64,000 bases of DNA, from contig NMRB01001401.1 of the NCBI GenBank assembly GCA_002633025.1, positions 125,680 to 189,679 of the forward strand. The letters run 5' to 3'. A program made the position numbers and the translations under genes. The notes below the pieces were generated by a model, which saw nothing but the letters and a program-made list of their open reading frames with translations, did no database searches and was not told where the DNA came from. Positions 50,011 through 61,202 of the stretch are shown in pieces. Position 1 is the stretch's first letter, and the number at the start of each line of letters is the position of its first letter. Origin of the DNA: Notospermus geniculatus. Taxonomy: Eukaryota; Nemertea; Pilidiophora; Heteronemertea; Lineidae.

Positions 50011-51370
50011 TCCCTTCTGCAGTGATGTTGATATACATGTATCAGATTTCATAGAATTTGATTGAGGTCATAAGTAACATATGTGATGAATTCAATAGAT
50101 ATTGGTACTGATATTGGATTCAGCCATGACATCAGACTGGACAGAGTTGTTGATGGTTCTAACTAGGCCTACATGTACATGGACATGCAATTATGAACAA
50201 CTGGGAGATCTTTTTGCTTGGTTTAGTCCAATTTTGAAGAGGATGATGACACAGATGGAGCAATTGGTGCGTGAGGTTAAATCAGTCCGTAAGGTGTGGC
50301 TGTAGGCCTGTTGGGTTGATGCCAGATGAGAGACTAGCATCTATGTTCTGATGAATTATTTTATGTTTCTGCAGATCTCTGGAAAACAAATTATGATTGG
50401 AATACTGATAGAAAGTAAATAAAAACCTATTTGGCTCCGTGGATGGATGTTGAGACAATCAAATTTCAATTAAAATTTGTTGAAATGAGTACTTAGGGGT
50501 GAAAAATACCATAATTGATAAATAAAATGAAAGAAAATAGCACATTAGGTGTATTTTTAGATGGCATTTCCTGTCTGCTGATAATTTGAAATCAGGAATC
50601 ATTTGTTTCATCTTCCTGTAAGAAGATAAAATAATTTTTGCTGAAGGATCGTTTGGCAACCACCAACCACCTGTCGACATGGTAGGCTCTGAATTTATAG
50701 CCATGCTATGGTTGATGTAGGATCTGTATATCGTGCCTGCATAAAAATTACGACAGATTGTCTGTTTCTAATTCTATTGCAAATTTTGTTATGACAAATT
50801 AGAGAGATAAGCGAAGATCGAGTGGAATTCATTGGCAGACAAGTTGATGTGATCAACGCTTGAAGGTGCCTGTCTGATGTCTTATCGAACTGTGTTGAGT
50901 TGTAGAAGAGATTTATATCATGATTTGGAAAGTGGTGATGTTTCCGTTGTGCAATTCCGACAGTTTTAGTGGTCGAAAACCAAAGGGACCTCAATAAACA
51001 AGCAATGGCATCTACGAGACTAAATATTCACTTGTTCTCATGGCTTTGCCAATCTTGGCGTCTTCCTCTTCACCTGGGTAGCATCTTAGGCATAGCAGCC
51101 ATCAGCCAAAGGCATAAACCAATTTAAGCATGATGGAGCGCTGATTGTGGAGAAAACGGTGGAATCTTCTTCAAGATAAACAGACACCTGTCCTGACGTC
51201 TGCTACCCTCTTGCTCTGTGTTTATTGTACGGCACAAGTGCTACTTTTTCACATTATCACAGTTTTGTCTTGTACCAATCTGTAAGGCTGGATGGGGTTT
51301 TATAAGTCTGACTGATGGGCTGCTAACAAACGTATGTTCTGCCTGTCAGATGATGATGTCTTCATACTTC
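50011..51370. other. Non-coding stretch
   Basis: Nothing recognisable. AT-rich unique DNA with the taxon-typical word 'taggcctacatgta' (about 50165). Confidence 0.4.
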
Positions 51371-51430
51371 TGGGCCCATATTCATAAAACCTTCCTAGGC
51401 TTAATAGTTACTTACGCTGAATGCGAGAAT
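51371..51430. repeat. Fragment related to the 'GGGCC..ATTCA' terminal-repeat family
   Basis: 'gggcccatattcataaaacc' resembles the inverted end of the element at 62806-62943 ('gggccgtattcaaaaagggt'), suggesting a one-sided or decayed copy. Confidence 0.45.
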
Positions 51431-51470
51431 GTCATCCAGTCCTGATCCTACACACTTATTCCTAGCCCAA

Positions 51471-51556
51471 GTCCCTAACCCTAACCCAACCCTTACCTTC
51501 AACCCTTGTCTGACCCCTACCCCAATCCTAATCCTAGTCCTGACCCTAACCGTCAA
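51471..51556. repeat. Degenerate interstitial telomere-like tract
   Basis: Runs of 'ccctaaccctaaccc' and variants (ccttacc, cctaatcctagtc, ccctaacc) follow the C-rich strand of the animal TTAGGG repeat. Strong decay indicates an old internal tract, not a chromosome end. Confidence 0.7.
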
Positions 51557-53108
51557 CAACGCTAACCATCCTAACTCCGTTACCTGGGTACACTGGTTTA
51601 GACGACATTAACAGTTTGTGTGTTACTTCTAAATTACCCAGTTTTCGACATGGCACCTCCTGATGCACTATAGTAATACAGGAATAAAGGCACCAATTTT
51701 CGAACCTAGAAGACCAGAATTACGAATTAGACCACCGGAATTATGAATTGGATTCAGAGGCTAATCATCTCATTCAGATACCTTCGTATAATTTGGTAAT
51801 TTGATATAATCATCCACTGCAGGTCTCCGGCTCTGGCATCATTGGAAATCAAGCCACGCTGATGTTCTTAATGAACTAATGATGAATACCGATGAATGCC
51901 GGCTTTACGGGGGTGTGAGATACATTTCATTCGGAGTTAAATCACTGTATGTCGGTGATTAATAGGGTGAAAATAAGTAATTAGTAGGGGATTGTGTGTG
52001 GTGAGAAAAAAGAAAGTAATTTTCAGGCTGCCACGAAAGCACTGTTGTCGGCTCTCTATATTTACAATCTGACCTTGCCAAATACGCCGGGCTGTTAATT
52101 TGTCATTTAGATCTGCGTAATGTGGTGGATATTGCCGAATATCTTGGAAAATGATGTTGAGCGGATGTTTATGAAGACATTTAGCCATCCATTTGTGAGC
52201 GCTGTTGTACGTTATTGAGTTACTCGTAACTAAAGATGGTCGAATTCCTGTCCATGTGAACCTCGCCATCCAATTANAGATCAAACCATCATGGAAATCA
52301 CCTCTGATAACCCTTAATACCATGCAATATGCTTGAAAGGAATATAGCAGAAAGATTCGGCGTAATTCCCCTCATATGATCACTGTTGCCTCCGGCTCTT
52401 CTCCACAAACAAATCATACGTTTGACTACAAATTTCTGTCGCCATCAGAAATGATACAAAGGAGTGATCAATATGTACGACGCAAATCGATGACAGCGAT
52501 GTCGCAAGTCTTTGTCACTTTTGCCGATGGAGGGATTTCGGGTCTAAAGGCGTGGCGTGCCGTAAGAAACTTCTGTTGCTTCGGATTAGGTGAGATAGAA
52601 AGTGTGAACATCCTTTGAAGCTGATTAATTAAAAGTCACTAACAAAGGCATCCAGAGAATGTTGAAGAATCTGCCTTTGTGGCTGAAGGCAACGTGAACC
52701 TTGTGTCACTTGTACGCTCCGAGGGCTTAACTTTACTGAGATGTAACTTTGTCCTCTGTTGCTTCCCTCGTCCCCCAAGGTTGTCTTATTATATTACAGT
52801 GAGCGATCGGTTGCATGTCGCTTGCAGCAATATCTAGCCAAGGGAGAAACGATTGTGACAACGAACGCTGTGGTTGTAACTTGACTATGTCATAGACAAT
52901 GTCCTCAAGGTGTATATCGTGGTAACACTCCATTTCAACTTTCCTGTCCATGGCTTCTTCTGCACATTTTTGGGTGTACCATGGATGCAGTGACAATGAA
53001 TTAGATGGATCAGAGCTTTGCTCTGCAAGATCTAAATTAAAGGTTTCAGATTCTTCAATGGATGTAACTATTGGCAAAGTGTGAAGGATCATTGCCTCTG
53101 GCATTCTA
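51557..53108. other. Non-coding stretch upstream of the ephrin exons
   Basis: No gene seen. 51860-52330 is unusually rich in homeodomain-like TAAT/ATTA words and poor in repeats, so it is a weak candidate for a cis-regulatory module. A single ambiguous base lies at 52277 with no duplication around it. The 123-codon minus-strand frame 52733-53104 matches nothing I know. Confidence 0.35.
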
Positions 53109-53291
53109 AAGGCCCGTTTCCACTTCAGGGGATTCTGTCATGGTTTGCGGTGAGCGGAGTGGTTTTCAGGCATTGGTATGATAAACACACCATGTATTGT
53201 TAAACCATCGAAGGATTATCCAAAACCCTGTGAAAACTGCACCACTCGCCGCAAACCATGGCGGAATCCGCTGTAGTGGAAACAGGTCTTT
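53109..53291. mobile_element. Foldback/MITE-like element with GTTTCCAC ends
   Basis: The left arm 'aggcccgtttccacttcagg' through 'catggtttgcgg' is complementary to the right arm 'ccgcaaaccatgg' through 'gtagtggaaacaggtct'. Arms are about 60 bp with mismatches. It is analogous in design to 3736 and 4097 but has an unrelated interior. Confidence 0.75.
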
Positions 53292-53998
53292 TAATGTTGA
53301 AATATCTTTGCCAAAGAAGATTGCACAGAGAAGTCCTCTTGTGGGGGTTTCTTGTCTGTTTTCGTAATGGTCAAAATGAGGCATGTAATCAGAAGAACTG
53401 ACTGCCATCATTGCCTTCATTCATCATCAAGTATTCAAATGGATACTGTTGCTGAGGCTAATTCCGGTGCCTGTAAACCAAGTTGCTGTCACAAAACGCT
53501 GCGAGCGACTTTCGTTTGGGGAGTGATTCTGTGAGTGTCGTGTTGATGATTGGCAATATCTGTATGTCTGAATTTACTCTGACCTCGACAGGTTTAGAAA
53601 ATTGTCCCCTAAAGAATGATGCGTGAGTTTGCCGTGCTATATAGTGTTTCTTCTGCAGATCTCAATGAGATCATCTCTGCAGCCACATCTGTGTGCTACC
53701 GTATGTGCTACCTCATCTCTGCAAGTTGTCCACTTCACGGCTCATTGACACCATTTCTATCTTGCTGACATTAATTTTGTCATTCTGGCTAACCATCGGT
53801 GCTGCCGTCTACACTTGGCATCAACTGCAGCAGGTACAGGAGTCGGTGCTGTAAAACTTGTGTCTGATGTGCTACCTCAGAAGATTTTACGCACGTGTGC
53901 TAATACCTCATGAACTTGTACATGTATGTGTGCTGCCAGGTTTACTTTCTTGATATTTTGACCATTACTTACCCGAATGTTTTCTTTTATCTTTCCAG
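53292..53998. other. Non-coding stretch, 3' part of the intron before ephrin exon a
   Basis: It includes a piece (about 53655-53740) of the dispersed repeat also seen near 17690-17900: 'gtgctacctcatctctgcaa' matches the complement at about 17860. It ends in the pyrimidine-rich acceptor 'tttcttttatctttccag' at 53981-53998. Confidence 0.5.
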
Positions 53999-54122
53999 AT
54001 TCAAAAGTAGCAGTAACAATCATATTATAGAAGTCAAACTTGAAGACAGTGTAAATATTGTGTGTCCGCACTATCCAAAGAATACAAAAGAGTCAGATAT
54101 GGAATTTTATATCATTTACAAT
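53999..54122 (+). CDS. Efn: Ephrin exon a: first half of the receptor-binding domain
   Basis: Ephrins are extracellular ligands of Eph receptor tyrosine kinases that act in cell-contact guidance. This 124-nt exon follows a strong acceptor (tttatctttccag) and ends at GTAAGT (54123). It completes a split codon (one base) and then reads FKSSSNNHIIEVKLEDSVNI, followed by VCPHYP and ending EFYIIYN in phase 0. The 'VxICPHY' cysteine is the first of four conserved ephrin cysteines, and 'E.Y.IY.V' is the usual following strand. The exon begins at the conserved Phe after the expected 'YWNSxNPx', where vertebrate ephrin exon 2 also starts. The preceding signal-peptide exon is not found. A- or B-class is not determinable. 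Confidence 0.93.
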
Positions 54123-56675
54123 GTAAGTATGATCATTGAGTCACAGATTCAACATCATTTTCTGAATCTGTTCAAACTAAACAGTAGTAGGCCTACTGAT
54201 GTTTGCTGCTATGCTGTCAAGAGTTTAGCATGCTGAGGTAACACTGGTTCTTAGATAGTTAGCACTTGCTACTTTCGACTTTTTGTGTGCAGTGATATTG
54301 GGAGCGAGTGCTAAGAACTGTTGATACCTCAGGATGGGATTTCACTGGTTTCACTCTGGCTAAACACCTTGGCCCACTTTGTCCCAGTTACTTTGGGTCT
54401 CCTCTGATATTGTCCCATCTTCACTGTGAATCAAAAGTACAGTGACCTCTGACCTACTGCATAATGTAGGTCAGTACTACATAATGTAGGTCAGTACTGA
54501 AACCAGTGAAACTGACAGCAAAGTGAAATGTGTAGGCCTAGTGTCACCTTGCATCTTGCTTTTGAAATCATACATCCCAGCTTTGTTGGCAAGAAATATG
54601 ATGGTGAAAATGAAGATGAGAGTGGATGCTAACAGTGTTTGTAGCTACGAAAGGATGGGTCCTCAATTTGCTCAGTTTTGTCATTAAGTTTTGTCACCTC
54701 TGAACAATGTAATTGTTTGTTCACTTGCAAAATTGAGAATTAATTTTTTTGCCAGTTCAAACATTGTGACACATGGCTGGCAGGAAATTATTTCGTGACC
54801 TAAAAGTTGAATGAGTCAATTTGGACTGTCTCATTAAGATATCTGAGGGGTGTTCCAATGACAAGTACGGGTACTTGATTGACAGGTCCCTGTTAATTGA
54901 CTCTAATTGATGCTGGAGGGTGACATGTGCATCTCCAGGGTGTAGTCTTGAGCATCCCGCACACTTCAACGAAATTAACTTATTGAATGAAATAAAAGAC
55001 AACTCCATCATTGCCTTGGGCGAGATTATACGATCTCACCGTAAGTATTGATGGCAGAATTGTGTTTTTCGTCGGGGCAGGGTGTGTGCTGCTGTCGGCA
55101 AGTATAGGATGGAAACGGCTCCGTTGCCGTTGACAATAAACTCAGAAGAAGCCACCGGAAAACCTTTAATAAAATCCTACCAATTATTATCTGGAATAAC
55201 GAAGCTGGGATTATGATTTTGATGGCCGCTGGGTGTAAAACAGGATCACATGATCGGGTTGAAGTGGATCAATGCTGCGTGTGAATTTGCCGTGGGGCGT
55301 GCCGATGTCATGGCAGAGATTTTAGCACTGATGATTATCTACGTTCAAGTGAGCTAAGACTTGAGAGAAGAGTAATTGAATTTCAAAATGCCTTTATTCA
55401 TTTGTCGATAATTCCCGTGTATCCGGATTCGACGGGTTTTGTACACTGTTTGGGTTATCCAAGGCAATGTTTTCAAAGTGCTTTGAATCCTTTGAGGTTC
55501 TGTGCATCTGCCGCCAAGAAAAGAGGCTGCCCTTCTTGTGCAGACGGCTTGACCCTTCAACCTGTATTATGTAAAATTGTTTGTATAGATGATTCAGTCC
55601 TGGTTGCTTGCTCCCCTAAACATGCTAAAACCTCACATACATGATCCAAAACTACCTAAAATGTGCCTTCAGTATGGAAATAGGTAACTTCTCGGTTGAG
55701 AACACCTTTGGGACTGCCCAGTGCTGTCCTTAATTGAGAGGTGTTCTTAATACAGAGGTAAAAATGATCGGACACGACCAGTTGGGGACTGAAGGTGTCC
55801 TTAATAGAGAGGTGCCCTCCTGGCAGAGATGTCCGTTGTAGTAACAATTGTAAGGCTTACCATTCCTCATATTACAACCGATTCTCAAATAATCCTCTGA
55901 GCTTTCATCTTTAATCTTGCTTGAAGAGGGCTTTTAAAAGTGCAGAGGACGGACCACCGCCTCCCCCCTACTTGGATTGTCCATTGCCTCTGTCTACCCT
56001 CCTTCTAACTAATACAAGATCCACAAACGCTGCACCCACGGCTGAACCAAAGCTTGACAAACATGATACACTCATGTGTCGCCTCCGGTCACTTCGGCAT
56101 TGAGGGCCGTTGAGACTGGCCATTTTACTTCGTGCTCCGTGATGTCGACCGCCCGGGGCGGTGGTCAATAACCTCATGAAGACGCCAAGATGCAGCTGTA
56201 GTGGTGGTATCGATCTCTATCGCGCAATTAAGGATTCCATCGGGAGGTTAGATACACTTTATCAGGGGGCTGGTGCACGTTATAGGCCACATATTCATCG
56301 AACAATGTCTTGGTTGTCATTGTTGTAATCTCCTCAGTTTGTAGACACAGATTTCGTGGATGGGGCGACTTTTTAACTTACCACATGGTGTCGCCTCCAA
56401 CATCAGTCGTCTTAGAAACGTCAATTTACAAATTAGCAAAAAGTTGCTCCCCTGGTTATGTGATTGAGAATTTCTTTTCATTTCATTCCATCTTCCTATT
56501 TTTATACCCACCATCTATCTTTGGTTTTTACCCATTTGTCTGATTGTCACGGCAACCACAGAAAAAGACTAGTGCCATTCGAGAAGAAAACTGGTGCTGT
56601 CATCCGAGGAACATGGGCGACCACCGTATCGCCTGAGAACATTATTTTCTGTAATTGCGATCCAGAGTGACCAGT

Positions 56676-56733
56676 TCTAAGGTTACGCAATTATTGGCAC
56701 CTCCTCTAAGGTTACGCAATTTTCAGCACCTGC
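56676..56733. repeat. Direct repeat, 2 x 29 bp
   Basis: 'tctaaggttacgcaatt' then 'cagcacctgc' / 'tggcacctcc' occurs twice in tandem inside the ephrin intron. Confidence 0.85.
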
Positions 56734-58954
56734 TTCAAATTCAAGGAGGGACTTAATTATCAATAGATGGCAGCACTGCAAAAGCAGTTCTGAACAGCAC
56801 TTTTCCTCTCAATAAGAAATTTACATGGGGCCGTAACTTGAATGGTTTTCAATAGCTGTGGCATCAACCCTAATCCGTGGGGCCAAAAGTTGTCTATTAT
56901 TGTGAGATCATATCCCCTTGTAGATTTTTTGTGGGATTTCAAGGCACAAGACAATTTCACCTGAACTACAGATTTTCCGATAATTATTCGTTTGTTTTCG
57001 AACACTGGAGCGAGCAACCTTGTGATTGAACATTGTTGATTTAGAAACACTGGAGTGCATAAGGGCTCATTGTGTTTACATCGGGGAAAGTTTTGCTTGT
57101 GTAGATATGTAGCTTTCACTGCAGCTAAGGCTTCTGCATCAGATTTCACCCATCACCATCCTAGTCCATAGCTGGGTCGATTTCAGGAATCTAGACTAGG
57201 CTTTGGAAGAAATATTCCCCATAAATAGAAGCCCTTATGCACTTGTCTCTGACTAGGCCTATGTCACTGGTGAAGTACCTCAGTGAGATTGGTCCTTTTT
57301 CCATGCGTGATGATGTTTTATGTGTCATTTCGTTATTTATCAATACATTATGACATTTCGTCTTTGCTTCATGGTCTTTTCATTTCAATTTCGATATCTG
57401 CTCAGATTAGATGTTAAAGGGTTAACTTGAAAACATGCGCCCGGACTTGGAGCACATGTGAAGGATTCAGGAAAGTCCGCCAAGTGGTTGTGGAGTAGTG
57501 GGAAGACCCCATTCACGCGGGTCAGTTCTGGGGAAGTTAATTAAACACTGACACCATTTGGTACGCGCTGATTAAATTAATAATAAAATCCTGTCGGCTA
57601 ATTATGTGGAGTATGAAAAGATCGTTTATTTTTTCAATATCCGGAAAAGTTTTTTCAAATGAATTTCATTCAGTAATGTGGCAATAGTTGTTAGTATAAT
57701 TTCCTGGCCTTTGTGCGGCTTTTTTCCAACGCTTGTCTCATCTGTGCAGACGTCGCTCATTTTTCGCTTACATTTTGCTGTTATTGTGCGATCTTTATGA
57801 ATGAATTTCCATATGCAGTTTTCCTATTTTGCTACTGGTTTTCTTATCACGGAGTTGGCCTGCCAATGAATTCTGACTTCTCTTTCAACAACCCCGAAAC
57901 TTGAAGAAAAACTGAAGAAGAGTTACCGAATTTTTCATTTTTTCACAAAAATACATAGACTGGACCATACCATGTCTAAGAATGAAAATATAACTTGGTC
58001 TGATAAAATCTACCCCTCCCCAAAAGAAAACCAGAGTAACTTTCTTTGCGTTCTTGTACTTCTTTGCGTCACGTCATCACCATCAGCTTTGCATCCACAT
58101 GCCTTTTAACTTACGACCAGAGAAACTGCGAAAAATATCATAAGCTCTTCACAATGCATTTGAGCTTGGAAAACTTGGGCCTTTTATCCCTGGGCCTTTA
58201 AAGTACTTAGAAAGCTATGTACTTCGTGCAATATTCACATCAATCCAATTTGTTCTGTTCTGTTTCTGCTCAAGAAAAAAAATGTAGCCTATAATTACGT
58301 CTGTAACTTAAGACCATTCTGAGAAAGAAAAATGTTGAAAGGCATGCGCGCTGTATTGTTCATTTTTGTTCATCATTTTCATTGAATATGTTATTGTTTT
58401 GACATAATGCTTCAGTTACATCTGGGTGCGGTCATTATCCTCTTTCATACGAATGAATTTTTTACTTTAGTGCATTTTACTAAGATTTCTCCAGAAAATT
58501 CTCAAAAGTCTTAAAAATTATGCATTTCTCAAATTACGAATGTATTTTTCTCTTATTTTCCATTCTCCTCGACTACGGTAGAAGTTCAATAGCTGATCAC
58601 AATGTTGACAAAAAAGTCAGCGGTGTTTGATCTGGGTGATCTTTGAACTTTTCATATTCTAGAAATATTCCATTAGGTATCATTAGTCATAATCATTAAA
58701 ATCTATCATCCTTTGAAGAACATCAATAAGAATGTACATTTCAGTTCACTTCAGTCATTTATGGCTTGGATTGTTAGTGGCTGTTCACGTCAAGTTTGCC
58801 AAGTCATGTGTACATCATTCCATGCATTAAATGTACAGCATGCATAGGCTTTGTTGCACTGAAACAGACAAGAGGATTTTGACCGTGCCCAGATAGCGAT
58901 TGCCTCACCATGTTCAAATGTACATGTTTTAATTGTTTTAATTATAATATAATG

Positions 58955-58968
58955 GTTACCATGGTAAC
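58955..58968. promoter_or_regulatory. Perfect RFX X-box-like palindrome
   Basis: GTTACCATGGTAAC, within the 16-bp perfect palindrome GGTTACCATGGTAACC (58954-58969), matches the X-box consensus. It lies in the ephrin intron about 2 kb before exon b1. Function is unproven. Confidence 0.35.
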
Positions 58969-61027
58969 CGTTCAGCGTAGACCTCTCCTGGCTTTTAACG
59001 AGTCCTGACCATCCATACGGACTCCCGTCACTCTGTCCTTGACCTTTGACCTTTCCCATCCTACCTCTAGTTCTGTCCATCCCGCTTCAAGTCTTCCTGT
59101 TGCTCGGCTCTTATCTTCTTCCTGCATGCTTCTCTGTTCCACACATCGCAAACAAAAAAAACATCAACAACAAAATAACCCGACGCGAAAGTTACACCTA
59201 CCGTAATTTCAAAGTGTCTGGAAAAGAAATGAGCTTCTAAAGAGAAAACTCATGACACAATTGCATATACACACGACTGAAATAAATCCCCAATAAGCTA
59301 CTGATATTGCATTTCATAATGGATTTTTCAAATTTTTAGCACTCAATGAAAAATTCATAGTGTTTTCAATGTACTAGTTTTCCGATAGCCTTTGGGTGTT
59401 AGTTAGGCTTGTAATTACTTAGACAGTGTTGCTTTCTAGTGTTTGTAGTATTTAGTGCCAAAATCCCTCATGTAGGGAGAAATTCGGATGGAATTGGACA
59501 GGACGCTGATTGGAGTTGGTAACATTTGAATTGGACGGGATTCTAATTGGCGAAATTGGAATTTGACAAGGCTGGTGCCTCAAGTTAAGTCCTAACCATC
59601 TTTCAAAGTGAAGAGTTTCCCAACTGATACAAAAAAGTTGACATATTTTGGAGATGAAGATTATATGGTGAAGTGCCTTACCCGAGGAGCTAAGCAGTAC
59701 AATGTACCCCCATTATCAGTACCCCAAAACCAGCCTGTCAGAGTAACCAAGAGAAAGGAAGAATTTACTACATTTCAGTAAATCGAATAAAATCTTTGGT
59801 TAGAAGTGGAACGGTTCTCCCTGCTTACTGTCCTATTCCTGCACGCTTCCTCGTAGAAACATACCATACACGATTGATAGACCGTCTTGACAGAGTGTGA
59901 CATAATATTGCATTTGCAGTTTTCAAAATGAGAAGTTTTTAACATATTTTGGGTGTAGTACATGCTTTCAGTGTTTGAAGTCTTGTCCGTGTGATAATTT
60001 TAATTTGTCCATTCTTTTTAGGATTTTTTGTAATTTTTAAGCTGCGGTGATGATTTCTTTCAAGATACATTGCTGTAGCAAAGAAACTGGCGATAATTTT
60101 TTGATGTTGCTTTTTTTTAAAAATTGCATATTTTGCAGAAATTCATCCAAAACATGATGATCTATTTTATTTTATGCCTATGTTTTATTTGTGGTGGAAA
60201 TGGGTTTCACGGTGTTGTATGATGAAAATTATGGGGTTATCTGTGATTTGTTGATATTTTTTTTCTATTTTATGAATGAATTATGAAATTCACTGATCTC
60301 GCTTAGAGATTTCCATCCTTGATAATAGGTTTATGTATACTGCATAGATGTAGGCATAATACTCCACTTAGTAGAGTGTTCCCTGTAGAACTTACTTATG
60401 ATTCTCATCATTATATGGGCTGGGAGGGGTGCAGGGGGAGGGGTGCCCAGATTGCCGAGTCAACTGACCATGTCAGTGTCGCCATCTCTACAGAAGTTAC
60501 ATAACTTCTGACACCCATCGTTAGCAACTTTCCAAAGAGACCAGATGAAAGTAGTTGTACAGCAGAGCTACATGGCCTAGTGAGCATGGGGACATGAGGG
60601 CAAATGTCCTCTGTAGGTCTCAAAAGAAACATGTTTTTCATGAGATTTTGGCCAAAAATTGCAAAAAGTGCAGTTCTGCCCCCCCCCCAAGCCAAATGCC
60701 CCCTTCCGCCTAAGACAAAAACCTCGCCCTTCCCTGGCATTAAACTTGAGAATATGAAATCATCTAATTGGCATATTTGCGCTTTTATCAGAATATCATT
60801 ACTAGGCCTACCAGATTGATGTTAGAAGAGCACCCCTTGTGTAGTCATGTCTATGTCCTGTTCACAGTCTGCACATTAACAAAAACTACACACTGATATG
60901 ATCTTCACTATTTTTTCCCATGCAGCAGTGGTATATAATTTGCATATTCATGAATATTCGTGAATATTCACACATATTCAAATGACCAGCTCTCAGCATG
61001 CTGCATGTTTTTTACTGTCTCACACAG

Positions 61028-61202
61028 GTCAATAAAACGGCTTACGAAAACTGCCAACTTGGTGACCATCGTTTTGCATCAAAAATGGCTCTGACATGCA
61101 ACAAGCCTACACGACGGACACAGAGTACCTTTCTTATTCTGCCCTTCTCTCCGATTCCAAACAGTCTTGAATTCCCCCTAGGAAAAAGCCAATACTTTAT
61201 AA
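61028..61202 (+). CDS. Efn: Ephrin exon b1: second half of receptor-binding domain, alternative version 1
   Basis: A 175-nt exon after a pyrimidine-rich acceptor (ttttttactgtctcacacag) and before GTAAGT at 61203. It starts in phase 0, joining exon a as '..YIIYN|VNKTAYENC', and ends in phase 1. Visible ephrin landmarks are Cys9 (YENC), Cys24 in 'LTCNKP', the G-H loop 'PFSPIPNSLEF' (residues 39-49) and 'GKSQYFI' at the end. In vertebrate ephrin-B the equivalent loop is F-S-P-N-x-x-G-L-E-F, which inserts into the Eph receptor. The NKT at residues 2-4 is a potential N-glycosylation sequon. It is homologous to b2, 632 nt downstream, with the same length and phases, so the two are likely used alternatively. 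Confidence 0.93.

Larger units (their letters stand above)
54123..61027 (+). other. Ephrin intron a-b1 (6.9 kb)
   Basis: No further exon is supported. Contents include a 20-bp direct repeat at 54458-54497 and a ~29-bp direct repeat at 56676-56733. A dispersed repeat with 'gtccttaat.gagaggtg' words lies at 55700-55830, and an RFX-type palindrome at 58955. Two repeat-poor islands (55130-55330; 57520-57680) are dense in TAAT/ATTA words and are possible regulatory modules. A 102-nt open segment before a GTAAGT at 55040 ('NEIKDNSIIALGEIIRSH') is not called. Confidence 0.6.

Noticed and set aside
52244-52323. Single N at 52277 as another contig-overlap artefact
   Set aside because: Unlike 44728 and 62001, no duplicated sequence flanks it. 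It may be just an ambiguous base.
54938-55039. 102-nt open segment with AG before and GTAAGT after, inside ephrin intron a-b1
   Set aside because: Such short open segments between chance AG and GT occur often. The peptide has no ephrin similarity, and exon a joins the b exons perfectly without it.
60678-60689. Poly-C run as a regulatory or structural element
   Set aside because: A simple homopolymer in otherwise ordinary sequence. No supporting pattern.
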